64,000 nucleotides of DNA from UBA8516 sp035455245. GTDB lineage: Archaea; Thermoproteota; Nitrososphaeria; Nitrososphaerales; Nitrosopumilaceae. This document shows, piece by piece, positions 8,650-18,424 of this stretch. How positions within the stretch are numbered: the stretch's first letter is position 1; each line of letters begins with the position of its first letter. The notes under the pieces were generated by a model. That model had not been told where the DNA came from. It saw only the letters and a program-made list of their open reading frames with translations, and ran no database searches. The stretch lies in NCBI GenBank assembly GCA_035455245.1, contig DATIFN010000010.1, forward strand, positions 124,001-188,000, read 5' to 3'. A program made the translations under genes and the position numbers.

Positions 8650-9057
8650 CTATTCACGAATTTTTTCTGCAATTTGATCAAGTTCGTCGTTCGTAAGCTG
8701 TGGTCTTTTTCTAAACATTCCATGTACTGGTCCAGCACCATCAGCAACCGTTCTTGGGATAATATGCACGTGTACATGAGGCACTTCTTGTCCACTTTCT
8801 TTTCCGTTATGAACAGCTATGAGAGAGGAGGAGAACAACGACTCTATCCTGTCTGTAAGAGTTCTTACCGTTTCAAACAAATCTACATTATCTTCGTTAC
8901 TCATTTGCTGGAGCTTTGTGTAGTGATTTTTTGGGATTACTAGGGTATGGCCTTTTGTTAACGGAAATCCATCCAAAAATGCTAGTGATTTTTTTGTCTC
9001 CATTATTTTTCTTGCAAAAATTGTCCCCTTTATTATATTACAAAAAATGCAATCCAT
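8650..9057 (-). CDS. HIT-family nucleotide-binding hydrolase
   Basis: 135-residue histidine-triad protein, expected to hydrolyse nucleoside phosphoramidates or dinucleotides such as AMP-lysine or Ap4A. It begins MDCIFC, a zinc-type CxxC typical of the Hint branch. It has the HTLVIPKNHY block and the catalytic triad HVHVHIIPR near residues 96-100. It is cytoplasmic and stands alone, downstream of the C39-TPR gene on the same strand. The true substrate cannot be read from sequence. Confidence 0.9.
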   Translation of the reverse strand: MDCIFCNIIKGTIFARKIMETKKSLAFLDGFPLTKGHTLVIPKNHYTKLQQMSNEDNVDLFETVRTLTDRIESLFSSSLIAVHNGKESGQEVPHVHVHIIPRTVADGAGPVHGMFRKRPQLTNDELDQIAEKIRE

Positions 9058-9100
9058 GAATTACTATTCGTTAAAGTGTTGTAAAACCTTTCCATAGTTA

Positions 9101-10051
9101 CTAGAGTTCTTTTATCGCTTCAAGCATGTTGTTTTTGTCCACTGCATTAGGCATCTGGCTTAGGTACGTCGTAAAATCTTTCTTTGCCTCACTTTTTTTA
9201 TTTTGTTCCAATCTTACCAACCCCCGATTTTTATAAATCGGGCCAAACCTATGTGGATTTATTTCAATGGCTTTTGAATAATATTTTTCAGAGTTTGGAT
9301 AATCCTTCATTTTTAGATAATAGTTTCCAAGACCCCTGTATGCAAGATAACATGATTCGTTGTATTCTATGCTTTTTTGATAGTATTTTACTGCCTCGGG
9401 GGAGTTTTGATCGTTTAGCATTCCTCCGAGAAGACAAAGTGCTGTCGAGTTTGTTTGATCTATCTCAAGTGCCTTTTTTAACACATTGACTGCATCATCA
9501 AGTTTTTTTTGTAATCGTAGTCTCTCGGAAAGGAAACAAAATCTGTTAGATTTTTCGGTTTTCAAGTTTTCTGGATTTATTTTGGAAAGGATGTCAGACG
9601 GTGCTACAAGGAGCATTAATCTGCCATCTTCTGACCACTGTTGGTCGAATTTTTTTTCTGGAATAACCCCTACTGTATCAGGCTGCGGAAAATAATGAAT
9701 CATTGTCCTTTCTGACTCATCGTACCCAGAAATAACAGACGCATGTTGTACCGTATCCTGTATGCCTGGGAGAATGACAATTGGGGGAATACCCATATCA
9801 ATTATTTTTTTCAATTCATTAATGGAAGAATTCAGGATCAGACTTGTCAAGCCGTGTCTTTCGGCAAGCTCGATTCCTTCAATCATTATACTCCCTTTCA
9901 TGTTAGGATATTTTTTGGAGATTTCTTTTGCCTCTGAAAATGGCAAATCCACTCCCCAATATTTGGAAACAACCGTGATTACAAGTGGTAGGCAAATGTT
10001 TTCTTCATCTTCTTCTACCACCGGCAGAAAAAGAGTGTGTTCTGATTCCAA
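9101..10051 (-). CDS. C39-like peptidase domain with TPR repeats
   Basis: 316 aa. The N-terminal half (about 1-155) resembles the peptidase C39-like papain fold: a Cys in ENICLPLVITVVSKYWG and a His in QHASVISGYDE fit the catalytic pair, though the usual oxyanion Gln before Cys is not evident. The C-terminal half holds three to four tetratricopeptide repeats (ALCLLGG..., LAYRGLGNYYLKMKDY, IYKNRGLVRLEQNK). No signal peptide is seen. Related proteins pair this fold with TPRs in bacteria and archaea, but the substrate is unknown and activity is an inference. Confidence 0.7.
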   Translation of the reverse strand: MESEHTLFLPVVEEDEENICLPLVITVVSKYWGVDLPFSEAKEISKKYPNMKGSIMIEGIELAERHGLTSLILNSSINELKKIIDMGIPPIVILPGIQDTVQHASVISGYDESERTMIHYFPQPDTVGVIPEKKFDQQWSEDGRLMLLVAPSDILSKINPENLKTEKSNRFCFLSERLRLQKKLDDAVNVLKKALEIDQTNSTALCLLGGMLNDQNSPEAVKYYQKSIEYNESCYLAYRGLGNYYLKMKDYPNSEKYYSKAIEINPHRFGPIYKNRGLVRLEQNKKSEAKKDFTTYLSQMPNAVDKNNMLEAIKEL

Positions 10052-10085
10052 GAAGTATGATATTAGAGGCTAGATATTAAAACCA

Positions 10086-10628
10086 TCAAATTGAGACAAA
10101 CTTCTCCAAGAGGAGTTTGCCATCATTGCTCATCTCCGGATGGAATTGCGTGCCAAATATATTCAAATCATCGTATTGGATCATTTCATAATCGCAGACC
10201 TCGGACTTGGCGATCCGTGTAAAAGTGGTGTCTAACTTTGATATCAAATAGGAATGGCTTTCAAATACGTTGATTTTTCCGCTGCAAAGCGGATTCATTT
10301 TTAATATCTCGATTTCTTGGTTTCCTTTGTGCAGTTTATCCATTTTCTTAAGGGTAGCACCAAGTGTCAGAGCAAGAATTTCTGCGCCATAACATATTCC
10401 AAGAAGCGGCTTCTTTGAAGTTACGGCATATCTGATTATTTTTGAATTAACTGCGTTCATTAATGGATTATTTTTTCTTCTACCAGAGAGAATTAGAGCT
10501 GAATATTTGGAAAGTCCAGATAGAATAATTTTCTCAAAGGTAAATGTTTCATGTTGGATCATTTTTTCACCTAAAAAATCTAATAACGATTTTGTGTAAA
10601 CTGATCCATTATCTACAACTAAAATCAT
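10086..10628 (-). CDS. guaAA: GMP synthase glutamine amidotransferase subunit
   Basis: Class I glutamine amidotransferase of 180 aa that supplies ammonia for XMP to GMP conversion. The nucleophile elbow LLGICYGAEIL carries Cys near residue 79, and GTQFHPEM holds the His-Glu pair. In archaea the amidotransferase and synthetase are separate proteins, which explains the short length. The synthetase subunit (guaAB) is not in the window. An anthranilate-synthase-like role is less likely given size and motifs. Confidence 0.85.
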   Translation of the reverse strand: MILVVDNGSVYTKSLLDFLGEKMIQHETFTFEKIILSGLSKYSALILSGRRKNNPLMNAVNSKIIRYAVTSKKPLLGICYGAEILALTLGATLKKMDKLHKGNQEIEILKMNPLCSGKINVFESHSYLISKLDTTFTRIAKSEVCDYEMIQYDDLNIFGTQFHPEMSNDGKLLLEKFVSI

Positions 10629-10784
10629 GCCATGAAATGGTTTAGGAGATATATTGACCTATTCCAAAGTTTCTTCAACAGGTACAGTTCAGAAGAAAAG
10701 TTTAAGCCATGTCTGTGGTCACTCAGTTTTCTAGCAAAATAAATTAATTCATCACAGGTATGATTTATTTTCCCATAGTGGAGA

Positions 10785-13634
10785 TTATCCAACTTCAATC
10801 GAGATGTAATGTAATTCTGCTACATTTTCTATGATCACAATAGAACCAAAATTAATGGTGTTGTCCTTCTCCCAAACAATTACCCTGTCACTTCTTGGTT
10901 TTACAAAATTCTGGATGAAGTTTGAGACTAGTTTCTTGGTATCCTCTAGGTCGGTTTCTTGGAAGAAAGAAACCTTACCTTCTTCGAATGATAATGGAAC
11001 CTGTACTGATGTAGGGCTAACAATTTTGAGATTTTGTTCCTCAAATAATGATTTTAGTGTCGATATACGCGAATCCCTGTCAAGTTCCACATATCCTCCG
11101 GTGGTGGATGGTGCAACTCCAGAGAGTTTAGCAAGATATGCTTCAAAAGCCTGCTGAGGAGTGTTTCCCATTCCTACATAATATTCACCATCAAATGCAG
11201 CACCAACGGCTGCTATTGTTCCAAGCTGAGTAACAACTCCACCAGAACCTGCAGTATAAACTGGGATAAAGTAAACATCATGATCACCGATTCTGTATAG
11301 AATGTTATCTCCTATCCTTGGGGTCCTTAGCAATGTCTTTAGTTGGGCAAAATCAGGATCCCTATCCAATGCCTCTCGTACAGCCGTCGGACCCAAAAGT
11401 TTGGTTTCAGAATCTAGAGGCACTTCATAAAATTGCATCTTTCCTAAGTTTTTCAGATCGTTTTCTACTACCATAAAACCTGCCAAGTTTCTTCCTTGAG
11501 ATCCACGTAATTCAAGAGAAAGCAATCCAACATATGTGCTTGAATCAAATCCTGGAGGTTTTGCTTGCACATAATATGCACCTAGTCCTTGCGGTACTTC
11601 ATAGAATTCCTTTGCTTGTACGAAGGTAGAAGTATCTGTTACATGGTATATGTTATACATTTCAACTTTCCAGTTGAATAGTTCCTCAGGATATCGGATT
11701 TGTTTTTCAAGCCATGCAGGAGTTTCGATAAATTTGTCTTTGTATTGACTGACAAACATTTTTGTGAAAAAGTCGTCCCCTGTCTTTATCAGAGATATGT
11801 TACCATCGTATACGTCGATTAGTGCATATCCAACAAGTCTGAGGTATGGGTTACTGACAGTCCAGGGAACAGTATGCGTGTCAAATCCAACTATCAGCGG
11901 CATGAGCCAGTAGGTTTTTTGGCCATCAGTAACAGGTAAAGCATCAACGGCTTGTCCAAAGAGATCATATTGGAAATACGGATAAAGTGTTTGCATCCTA
12001 TCATGAATATCTCTGAACCTCATAATATGGATGGGCTCCGTTGGATAAGACAGCAAAAAGTTTGGCTCAAAAATTTGGCTAAGTGGTGGTGCTACGTCCA
12101 AACCACCTTTTCCGTTGTATATTGCATTGTTTAGTTCCGCAGTTGTGTCGCCCCTATTTTTTGGATAAGCAGACCAAGTTTCTTGAAAGAGTCCTCCTTC
12201 TCCATAGTAGATAGATCTTTGTTTGAAGATAGTACTACTATCAATTATCGTGCCGTTACTTGCTTCCAGGGTGAGGAATCCGTTTGGAACATGTGTGTAT
12301 ACAAGATGTTCGTTATACCACTTGTTCTCTAAGCTTACAGACTGCGGAAGAACAGGTTTCATTGACGCCGTCCAGTACAGTTTGTCGTTAAATCTCAGGA
12401 TGTCATTATCCTCAAAGTCGACATATGGTATTAGGCCGATCTCTGGCTTTAGTTTTGCAAAAGCGGCATCCCAGTCCCAAACTCTTACGTTGTCAAGCGT
12501 TTCCTTATTTTGCAATATGTAATTTTTAATGTTGCTTGGGGGAACGGATTCAAGTTTTACGTCATGTGTACTACTCTTAATTTGATCCAGTTGACCAAGG
12601 TATCGGTTTATGCCTATCTGTTGTGCTTTGTAAGGACCAAGATATTCAATTTTTCTTGCATCGGCAATGCTGTTGTTGATCGCCATTATGGAACCCGCAA
12701 TTACTGCGATCGCAAGTATTGTTAGAACACGCATGTAGATTTCCCGCTTTGATGGTTGGATTATAACTCGTGATCTGTACTTGTCAGTAAAATGAAATAC
12801 GATAAGACTCAATCCAGCTGCAAGTGTTCCCCCAATTGCGTATCTTGTGTTGTAATCTATTTGATCAGTGAAAAACATGTTAATTCCAGCCCATAGTATC
12901 CCTGCCCCAATTATTCCCTCAATTGTTGCAATGTAATCTAGGAATCTTGGTTTGCCTTTTGTTGCGTCTTGAAGGTAGTTTGTTACCACTCTGATGATAG
13001 AATGCAGTCCCACATACAGTACTAATCGTATACCTAGTGCTGCAAGTATTGGTGGAACCAAAATGGTTAAAGCTGGAATCATTGGCACGATTTGATTTGT
13101 AGCAAAGGAAGGATCTGTTGGAGGAGTGGTAAAGGAAAGTGCAAACAGTCCCCAAATACTTGATACACCGAGATCGTTACCCGCTAACAAATATTGTATT
13201 GCAAAACCAAACATTAGGTTACTGAAAAGGGCTCCAAAAAGCAAGACCTTTGTTATTTGCCAGATCACAAAATTTGGAATGCTTAGTTTATAGTCTTGAA
13301 AACTTGGAATGTTAGCTGATATTGAACTGCTTTCTCCTTTTTTTAAAAAATTGATTGCAGTATGAATTGCATACCATGCTATAGAGGAACGATTTTTTAT
13401 GTTGACTCTAATTAATGTGATTGATGCCAGGATTAGGGCAGAAATGATGGAATAGAATAAGGGATTCGTAAAGAGATCGCCAAACTCATTTACATTCATG
13501 AATAAGACTACGGCTTGGTTGCCCACTACGACAAAGATTACTATGCCTATGAGAGCAGCAAGTCCTAGACGAACATACCTTCCGGCATCAGGCGATTGTG
13601 GACTATCTTCGGTGGATGAGCTGTACAAAATCAC
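10785..13634 (-). CDS. UPF0182 (COG1615) large membrane protein
   Basis: 949 residues. The N-terminal third carries about seven transmembrane helices, and the rest is a large globular region predicted outside the membrane. It matches the UPF0182 layout and motifs (YNTRYAIGGTL..., TYWLMPLIVG, GDHDVYFIPVYTAG, VGMGNTPQQAFEAYLAKLSG). The family is known in actinobacteria, cyanobacteria and methanogens or thaumarchaea and has no established function. The gene is divergent from priL with 76 bases between starts and is not in an obvious operon. Confidence 0.85.
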   Translation of the reverse strand: MILYSSSTEDSPQSPDAGRYVRLGLAALIGIVIFVVVGNQAVVLFMNVNEFGDLFTNPLFYSIISALILASITLIRVNIKNRSSIAWYAIHTAINFLKKGESSSISANIPSFQDYKLSIPNFVIWQITKVLLFGALFSNLMFGFAIQYLLAGNDLGVSSIWGLFALSFTTPPTDPSFATNQIVPMIPALTILVPPILAALGIRLVLYVGLHSIIRVVTNYLQDATKGKPRFLDYIATIEGIIGAGILWAGINMFFTDQIDYNTRYAIGGTLAAGLSLIVFHFTDKYRSRVIIQPSKREIYMRVLTILAIAVIAGSIMAINNSIADARKIEYLGPYKAQQIGINRYLGQLDQIKSSTHDVKLESVPPSNIKNYILQNKETLDNVRVWDWDAAFAKLKPEIGLIPYVDFEDNDILRFNDKLYWTASMKPVLPQSVSLENKWYNEHLVYTHVPNGFLTLEASNGTIIDSSTIFKQRSIYYGEGGLFQETWSAYPKNRGDTTAELNNAIYNGKGGLDVAPPLSQIFEPNFLLSYPTEPIHIMRFRDIHDRMQTLYPYFQYDLFGQAVDALPVTDGQKTYWLMPLIVGFDTHTVPWTVSNPYLRLVGYALIDVYDGNISLIKTGDDFFTKMFVSQYKDKFIETPAWLEKQIRYPEELFNWKVEMYNIYHVTDTSTFVQAKEFYEVPQGLGAYYVQAKPPGFDSSTYVGLLSLELRGSQGRNLAGFMVVENDLKNLGKMQFYEVPLDSETKLLGPTAVREALDRDPDFAQLKTLLRTPRIGDNILYRIGDHDVYFIPVYTAGSGGVVTQLGTIAAVGAAFDGEYYVGMGNTPQQAFEAYLAKLSGVAPSTTGGYVELDRDSRISTLKSLFEEQNLKIVSPTSVQVPLSFEEGKVSFFQETDLEDTKKLVSNFIQNFVKPRSDRVIVWEKDNTINFGSIVIIENVAELHYISIEVG

Positions 13635-13710
13635 GCTACCTTCATTTGTGTCAAATTAATGTCTTACCAAAGGTCCGTATACATTTAAGGTCAAAAGAAC
13701 AAAAGACATC

Positions 13711-14724
13711 ATGATACAATTAGGTATCAGAGATTTAGTAAAGTACCCCTTTCTTGCGGAAACAGGAGAATATCTTCGTGATAAGGGCTTTAATTTGGAA
13801 CAACTTGGTCATCCAGATTGGCAGCCAATAGTGGAAAAAGCCTATGGAAGAATCGTGGTTGCCACAACAGGACAAATCTATGGTTCATCTACTCAAGATT
13901 TTGAGAATATGGATTCTGAGATTCTTTCTTTTGTGATTGCGATAGTTTTGTTAAAATCAGCCGGCATAACAACTTTAATCAAAAGATTCTCTCTTGCAGA
14001 AGCAAGAAGGGCGGAACGATACTTACAACAAGATCTCCAGAAAAAAAATGAAACGAAGTTAGAATTGCCACTAAAAATAATGCAAGATCTTTTTTCAGTA
14101 AAAGTGATGACAAAAGATGAGGATTTTGTTATCAGTGTATCAGACTATCTTAAACGAGCAGTCCAGTTTCATGAGAAAGAGTGGAAGCTAATAAACAGGA
14201 GAGTAGAAGGAGGATTTGTGTTTTTGACTGCACATGAAACTGTTAGACTCATACGAAAAGAATTAGATGGATACATTAATTCAAAAATCCAGGCAGTTGA
14301 CATCCCTTCTATTCCAGAAACATTCAGAAAACATGTATATGATCTAGTTTTACTAGCAAAAAAATTTTCTGAGTATGTTACAGTTTCAACGGATTATCCA
14401 CCTTGTATCAAACATGCAATTAATGTTCTTGACCAAGGAGAGAACTTGCCGCATTCTGGGAGGTTTATGCTTGCCACTTATCTATTATCGAAAGGTCAAA
14501 CTATAGATCAGATCGTTCCCCTGTTTAAGAATGCGCCTGATTACAACGAGCGTGTCACAAGATATCAGCTTGAACATATCGCAGGTTCTTTTGGTAAAGG
14601 AACAAAATATTCTTGTCCTTCCTGTGACAAGCTTAGAAGTGAAAATCTTTGTTTTGAAATCCCTGAATGTAATGGGATCATTAATCCCATTCAGTTTGGA
14701 AAAAAGAGGACTGCAAATGCTTGA
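13711..14724 (+). CDS. priL: DNA primase large subunit PriL
   Basis: Non-catalytic subunit of the replicative primase. It forms a complex with PriS and carries an Fe-S cluster in its C-terminal domain. 337 aa. The conserved cysteines appear as DYPPCIKHAINVL and KYSCPSCDKLRSENLCFEIPEC, typical of the PriL 4Fe-4S domain. The PriS gene begins at 14717 with an eight-base overlap. Translational coupling of large then small subunit is expected. Confidence 0.92.
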   Translation: MIQLGIRDLVKYPFLAETGEYLRDKGFNLEQLGHPDWQPIVEKAYGRIVVATTGQIYGSSTQDFENMDSEILSFVIAIVLLKSAGITTLIKRFSLAEARRAERYLQQDLQKKNETKLELPLKIMQDLFSVKVMTKDEDFVISVSDYLKRAVQFHEKEWKLINRRVEGGFVFLTAHETVRLIRKELDGYINSKIQAVDIPSIPETFRKHVYDLVLLAKKFSEYVTVSTDYPPCIKHAINVLDQGENLPHSGRFMLATYLLSKGQTIDQIVPLFKNAPDYNERVTRYQLEHIAGSFGKGTKYSCPSCDKLRSENLCFEIPECNGIINPIQFGKKRTANA

Positions 14725-15838
14725 AAAAAATATGAATATTGTAAATGATGCCTTTAAGGAGTATTATTTTAAGCACTTTGAACTAATTCATGTTCCTCCA
14801 AGACCTTCGGAGCGGGAATTTGGTTATCAAAAATTCAATGAGGGTATGACAAGACATCTTTCTGTGAAGGATGACAAGGAGCTACATCTTTTGCTAATGA
14901 CACAGGTCCCATCCGATGTATACTGTTCAAATGCGTACTATTCCTTCCCAAATCTTCCTATGTCAGAAAAGGATTGGAAGGGTGCTGATCTAATTTTTGA
15001 TATTGATGCAAAGGATCTGAAACTTGATTGCCGATCTAGTCATACGTGTTGCAGGTGTAATTCTTGTCAAAACATTGTAAAACAAGGGGTCAGTTGTTCG
15101 GTGTGTGGATCTACAAAACTTGAAATGATATCTGTAACATGTCAAAATTGTACATTTGAATCAAAAAATGAAGTGACTAGGCTTCTTGAAATATTAACTG
15201 AAGATTTTGGAATCCAAAGAGATGAAATTCAAGTTTACTTTTCTGGAAATGAAGGATTTCATGTATATGTAATAAATTCCAACTATCAAACTCTACCTTC
15301 AAGAGAAAGAGCAGATCTGGCGGACTATATCATGTTTAATGGAATAATACCAGAAACGCTTGGTATGAATAAACAAAACAATTCTAAATCCACGCTACCT
15401 GACGTGAATGAAAGAGGATGGCGCGGCAGGGTTGCAAGGGAACTTTTTGCATCCAAATCCAAACGTGGAAAGGTAATTCAGGCGATTCTTTCAGGAGGAT
15501 ATTCAAAATTTCAAGTTAATCTTGAAGATTTGAGACCAAAGATGGGAGTAAAAATTGATTCTAAGGTAACCATGGATGTTCATCGAATATTCAGACTAGA
15601 GGGATCGTTAAACAGCAAGAGCGGTCTTTCAAAGATTGTGTGTAAAGACTTGAAAAGTTTTGATCCATTTTCTGATGCTTGTCTCCTTAGTGATGAAAAA
15701 ATTGAGATAATAGCAAACTGTCCAATTTCCTTTAAGCTTAAAAATAAAAAATATGGTCCATACGAAAAAGAAAAAATCACGGTTCCAAAATATGCTGGTA
15801 TTTATATGATATGTAAAGGGATTGCAGATATTAATTAA
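14717..15838 (+). CDS. priS: DNA primase catalytic small subunit PriS
   Basis: Synthesises the RNA/DNA primers for replication. The catalytic DIDAKD motif (ADLIFDIDAKDLKLD) lies in the N-terminal region, a zinc knuckle CRCNSCQ...CSVCG...CQNC follows, and SGNEGFHVYV is the conserved nucleotide-binding strand. Starting at ATG 14717 gives 373 aa, the family length, with the expected N-terminus. The longer frame from 14531 lies inside priL and would add about 60 unsupported residues. Coupled to priL. Confidence 0.93.
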   Translation: MLEKNMNIVNDAFKEYYFKHFELIHVPPRPSEREFGYQKFNEGMTRHLSVKDDKELHLLLMTQVPSDVYCSNAYYSFPNLPMSEKDWKGADLIFDIDAKDLKLDCRSSHTCCRCNSCQNIVKQGVSCSVCGSTKLEMISVTCQNCTFESKNEVTRLLEILTEDFGIQRDEIQVYFSGNEGFHVYVINSNYQTLPSRERADLADYIMFNGIIPETLGMNKQNNSKSTLPDVNERGWRGRVARELFASKSKRGKVIQAILSGGYSKFQVNLEDLRPKMGVKIDSKVTMDVHRIFRLEGSLNSKSGLSKIVCKDLKSFDPFSDACLLSDEKIEIIANCPISFKLKNKKYGPYEKEKITVPKYAGIYMICKGIADIN

Positions 15839-15913
15839 AAATCAACTTGAATAAAATTTTATAAAATTGTCTAACACTGGGTGTTTAAATCATACCTGAT
15901 AATTATCTTCATC

Positions 15914-16756
15914 ATGCAGGTTGGGATGCATGTATCGATTTCGGGCTCAATCGACAGAGCTGTAGATAATGCTCAGACTCTTGGTTGCAGCGCCTTTCAG
16001 ATTTTTACAAGAAATCCGCGTGGCTGGAAAGCAAAACCACTTTCGGATGATGTTATAACCAGTTTTAGAGAAAAACTTGTTGCAAGTAAGATTGATAGAT
16101 TTGCAACCGTGGCTCATATGCCATATTTACCAAATCTATCAACGCCGGAGGAGGATCCGTTTTCAAAATCTTTGGATTCCCTAGTAAATGAGTTGAGGAG
16201 ATGCAGTAAATTAGGTGTCCCTTATCTTGTAGCTCATCTTGGAAGCCATAAAGGCGCGGGGGATCAAAAAGGGATAGAAAGGCTTGTCAAGAGTTTCACA
16301 AATGCTGCAAAGGAAACTCCAAATGATGTGATGATGCTTTTAGAAAATACAGCGGGACAGAAGAATAGTGTGGGTTCTGACTTTGAACAGCTTGCCTCTA
16401 TTTTTTTCCAGCTCAAGCCAGCAAAACGGTTCGGCGTCTGTCTGGATACATGCCATGCATTTGCAGCAGGGTATGACCTGAGAAGTGAAAAGACAGCCGC
16501 ATCAATATTAGATCAGTTTGACAAGTTCATAGGCTATGAACACCTCAAGATAGTGCATCTTAATGACTCAAAGGGAGAGATTGGCTGTAACATAGACAGA
16601 CATGAACACATTGGACTGGGAAGGATTGGCGAGACCGGTCTTAGGCATGTTGTAAAATTTGCCAATTCTAAAAAAATTCCAATAATTTTGGAGACGCCAA
16701 TAGATGATAGGCGTGACGACTTTGGAAACATAAAAAAAGTATTGGAATGGGCATAA
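15914..16756 (+). CDS. nfo: Endonuclease IV (AP endonuclease)
   Basis: Zn-dependent apurinic/apyrimidinic endonuclease of base-excision repair. Conserved blocks are GMHVSISGS at the start, VAHMPYLPNLS, VAHLGSHKG, LLENTAGQ, CLDTCHAFAAGYD, HLNDSKGEIGCNIDRHEHIG and the final ETP. The ATG at 15914 begins the family-like MQVGMHVS. The upstream Met at 15881 would add an atypical hydrophobic stretch. GlyRS follows 24 bases later on the same strand. Confidence 0.93.
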   Translation: MQVGMHVSISGSIDRAVDNAQTLGCSAFQIFTRNPRGWKAKPLSDDVITSFREKLVASKIDRFATVAHMPYLPNLSTPEEDPFSKSLDSLVNELRRCSKLGVPYLVAHLGSHKGAGDQKGIERLVKSFTNAAKETPNDVMMLLENTAGQKNSVGSDFEQLASIFFQLKPAKRFGVCLDTCHAFAAGYDLRSEKTAASILDQFDKFIGYEHLKIVHLNDSKGEIGCNIDRHEHIGLGRIGETGLRHVVKFANSKKIPIILETPIDDRRDDFGNIKKVLEWA

Positions 16757-16780
16757 CTGTAAGTGAATGGTTGATGCGTA

Positions 16781-18238
16781 ATGAATTATGATCAGATAAT
16801 ACAGCTTGCCTTAGAACGTGGATTTTATTTTCCAAGCTGTGAAGTATATTCAGATGCGCAAGCTGGTTTTTGGGAATATGGACCTTCTGGAGTAAGTTTC
16901 AAAAACAAATTTGTAGAATTGTGGAGGCGCGAATTTATCAGAAGAGACAGAATGATGGAGATTGACGGTTCCCAGATAATGTCACAGTCCGTCTTTATAG
17001 CATCTGGACATCTTGCAGGATTTACGGATCCCATAGTAAGATGCAAGAAATGCAAGTCAATTTTCAGAGCTGATAAATTTATTACAGAAATTACCTCGAT
17101 CGTAGTTCCCGAGAGCGCAGATCTTTCTGAATTTGATAAAATAATTATGGAAAAAAATCTGGTTTGCCCTAAATGTAAAGGCAAGTTCAATGAAGCTCAT
17201 AAATTCAATATGATGTATAAGGTAGGAATTGGTCCGGAATCAGAACCCGCGTTTCTTAGACCGGAGACATGCCAATCAATCTTTGTGGACTTCCCAAGAC
17301 TCTATAAAACAATGCGAGGCAAGTTGCCCTTGGGCATCGCACAGATTGGCAAGAGTTTCAGAAATGAAATTTCCCCACGCCAAAGTCTTCTTAGATTGAG
17401 AGAGTTTTATCAGGCAGAAATCGAGGTCTTTTGTAATCCAAACAAGCTAAATGATCTTGAAAAATTTTCTGAGGTTGAGAATACCGAAATCAGAATAATG
17501 GTTAATGACGCTATCAAAACAATGTCATGCAAAGAGGCTTTGGACTCAGGAATTTTACCAAACAAGCTTGTTGCATATTATCTAGGATTATTGACAGAGT
17601 TCTACCAAAAAACTGGTATTGATATAACAAGGAGTAGATTTAGAAAATTGGAAGATAAAGAAAAGGCATTTTATGCATCGATCGCTTTTGATTTTGAAGT
17701 AGAAACTACAACAGGATGGTTGGAGCTTGTTGCATGCAACTATAGGTCAGATTACGATTTGAAAAATCACGCCAATACAAGTAAGGAAAAATTTGAAGTG
17801 ATGGATGATGAGGTGAAGGTACTTCCACATGTGTTTGAGCTTTCCATGGGCATAGACAGGAGTCTTTACACTATACTGGAGCATAGTTTTCGCGAAGACA
17901 AGGAGAACGACAGAGTTGTTCTTTCTCTAAAGCCTTATCTTGCACCAGTTCATGTTGGGGTACTCTCGCTTGTGAAGAAGGATGGTCTTTCAGAAAAAAC
18001 TGAAGAGATTTTTTCAAAGCTTAAAAGAAATTATGATGCATTTTTGGATCATTCTGGTGCAATAGGAAGGAGGTACCGGCGACTAGATGAGGTGGGAGCA
18101 CCTCTGGCTATTACGATAGATCATCAAACTCTTGAAGATGATACCGTCACAGTTAGAATGCGGGATTCAATGAATCAAGAAAGAATAAAGGTTTTAGAAA
18201 TTGATTCGTATCTTGCAAGAAATGTAGCATTCCCATAA
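16781..18238 (+). CDS. glyS: Glycyl-tRNA synthetase (eukaryal/archaeal alpha2 class II)
   Basis: 485 aa class II synthetase that charges tRNA-Gly. Motif 2 is FRNEISPRQSLLRLREFYQAE, motif 3 is LSMGIDRSLY and the C-terminal anticodon-binding domain starts near residue 385 (LKPYLAPVHVGVL). A zinc-like insertion RCKKCKS...CPKCKGK (near residues 87-142) is common in archaeal forms. The cognate tRNA-Gly(CCC) is at 8545-8618. Possibly co-transcribed with nfo. Confidence 0.95.
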   Translation: MNYDQIIQLALERGFYFPSCEVYSDAQAGFWEYGPSGVSFKNKFVELWRREFIRRDRMMEIDGSQIMSQSVFIASGHLAGFTDPIVRCKKCKSIFRADKFITEITSIVVPESADLSEFDKIIMEKNLVCPKCKGKFNEAHKFNMMYKVGIGPESEPAFLRPETCQSIFVDFPRLYKTMRGKLPLGIAQIGKSFRNEISPRQSLLRLREFYQAEIEVFCNPNKLNDLEKFSEVENTEIRIMVNDAIKTMSCKEALDSGILPNKLVAYYLGLLTEFYQKTGIDITRSRFRKLEDKEKAFYASIAFDFEVETTTGWLELVACNYRSDYDLKNHANTSKEKFEVMDDEVKVLPHVFELSMGIDRSLYTILEHSFREDKENDRVVLSLKPYLAPVHVGVLSLVKKDGLSEKTEEIFSKLKRNYDAFLDHSGAIGRRYRRLDEVGAPLAITIDHQTLEDDTVTVRMRDSMNQERIKVLEIDSYLARNVAFP

Positions 18239-18424
18239 CTGAAAAACAGAAAAGAACATTCTAGAAATTTTATGTTTATCGAAAAGAATTCTGTCAGAGG
18301 ATTGAATTTACTTTGGTGCCTACTAACGGAGAATATGGAAGTCAGAGATAGGATTTAATGAATCTAATCTAAAAATCGAGATAAAAAGTGGACGTAATCG
18401 CCAGTCTTCCCATTGCGAGTTCCC

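Noticed and set aside
8514..8795. Reverse-strand frame over tRNA-Gly and the HIT gene
   Set aside because: It is antisense to a clear tRNA and lies in another frame of a clear HIT gene.
14531..14716. Longer start for PriS
   Set aside because: It lies inside priL in another frame and gives 62 residues without family similarity; ATG 14717 gives the normal PriS length.
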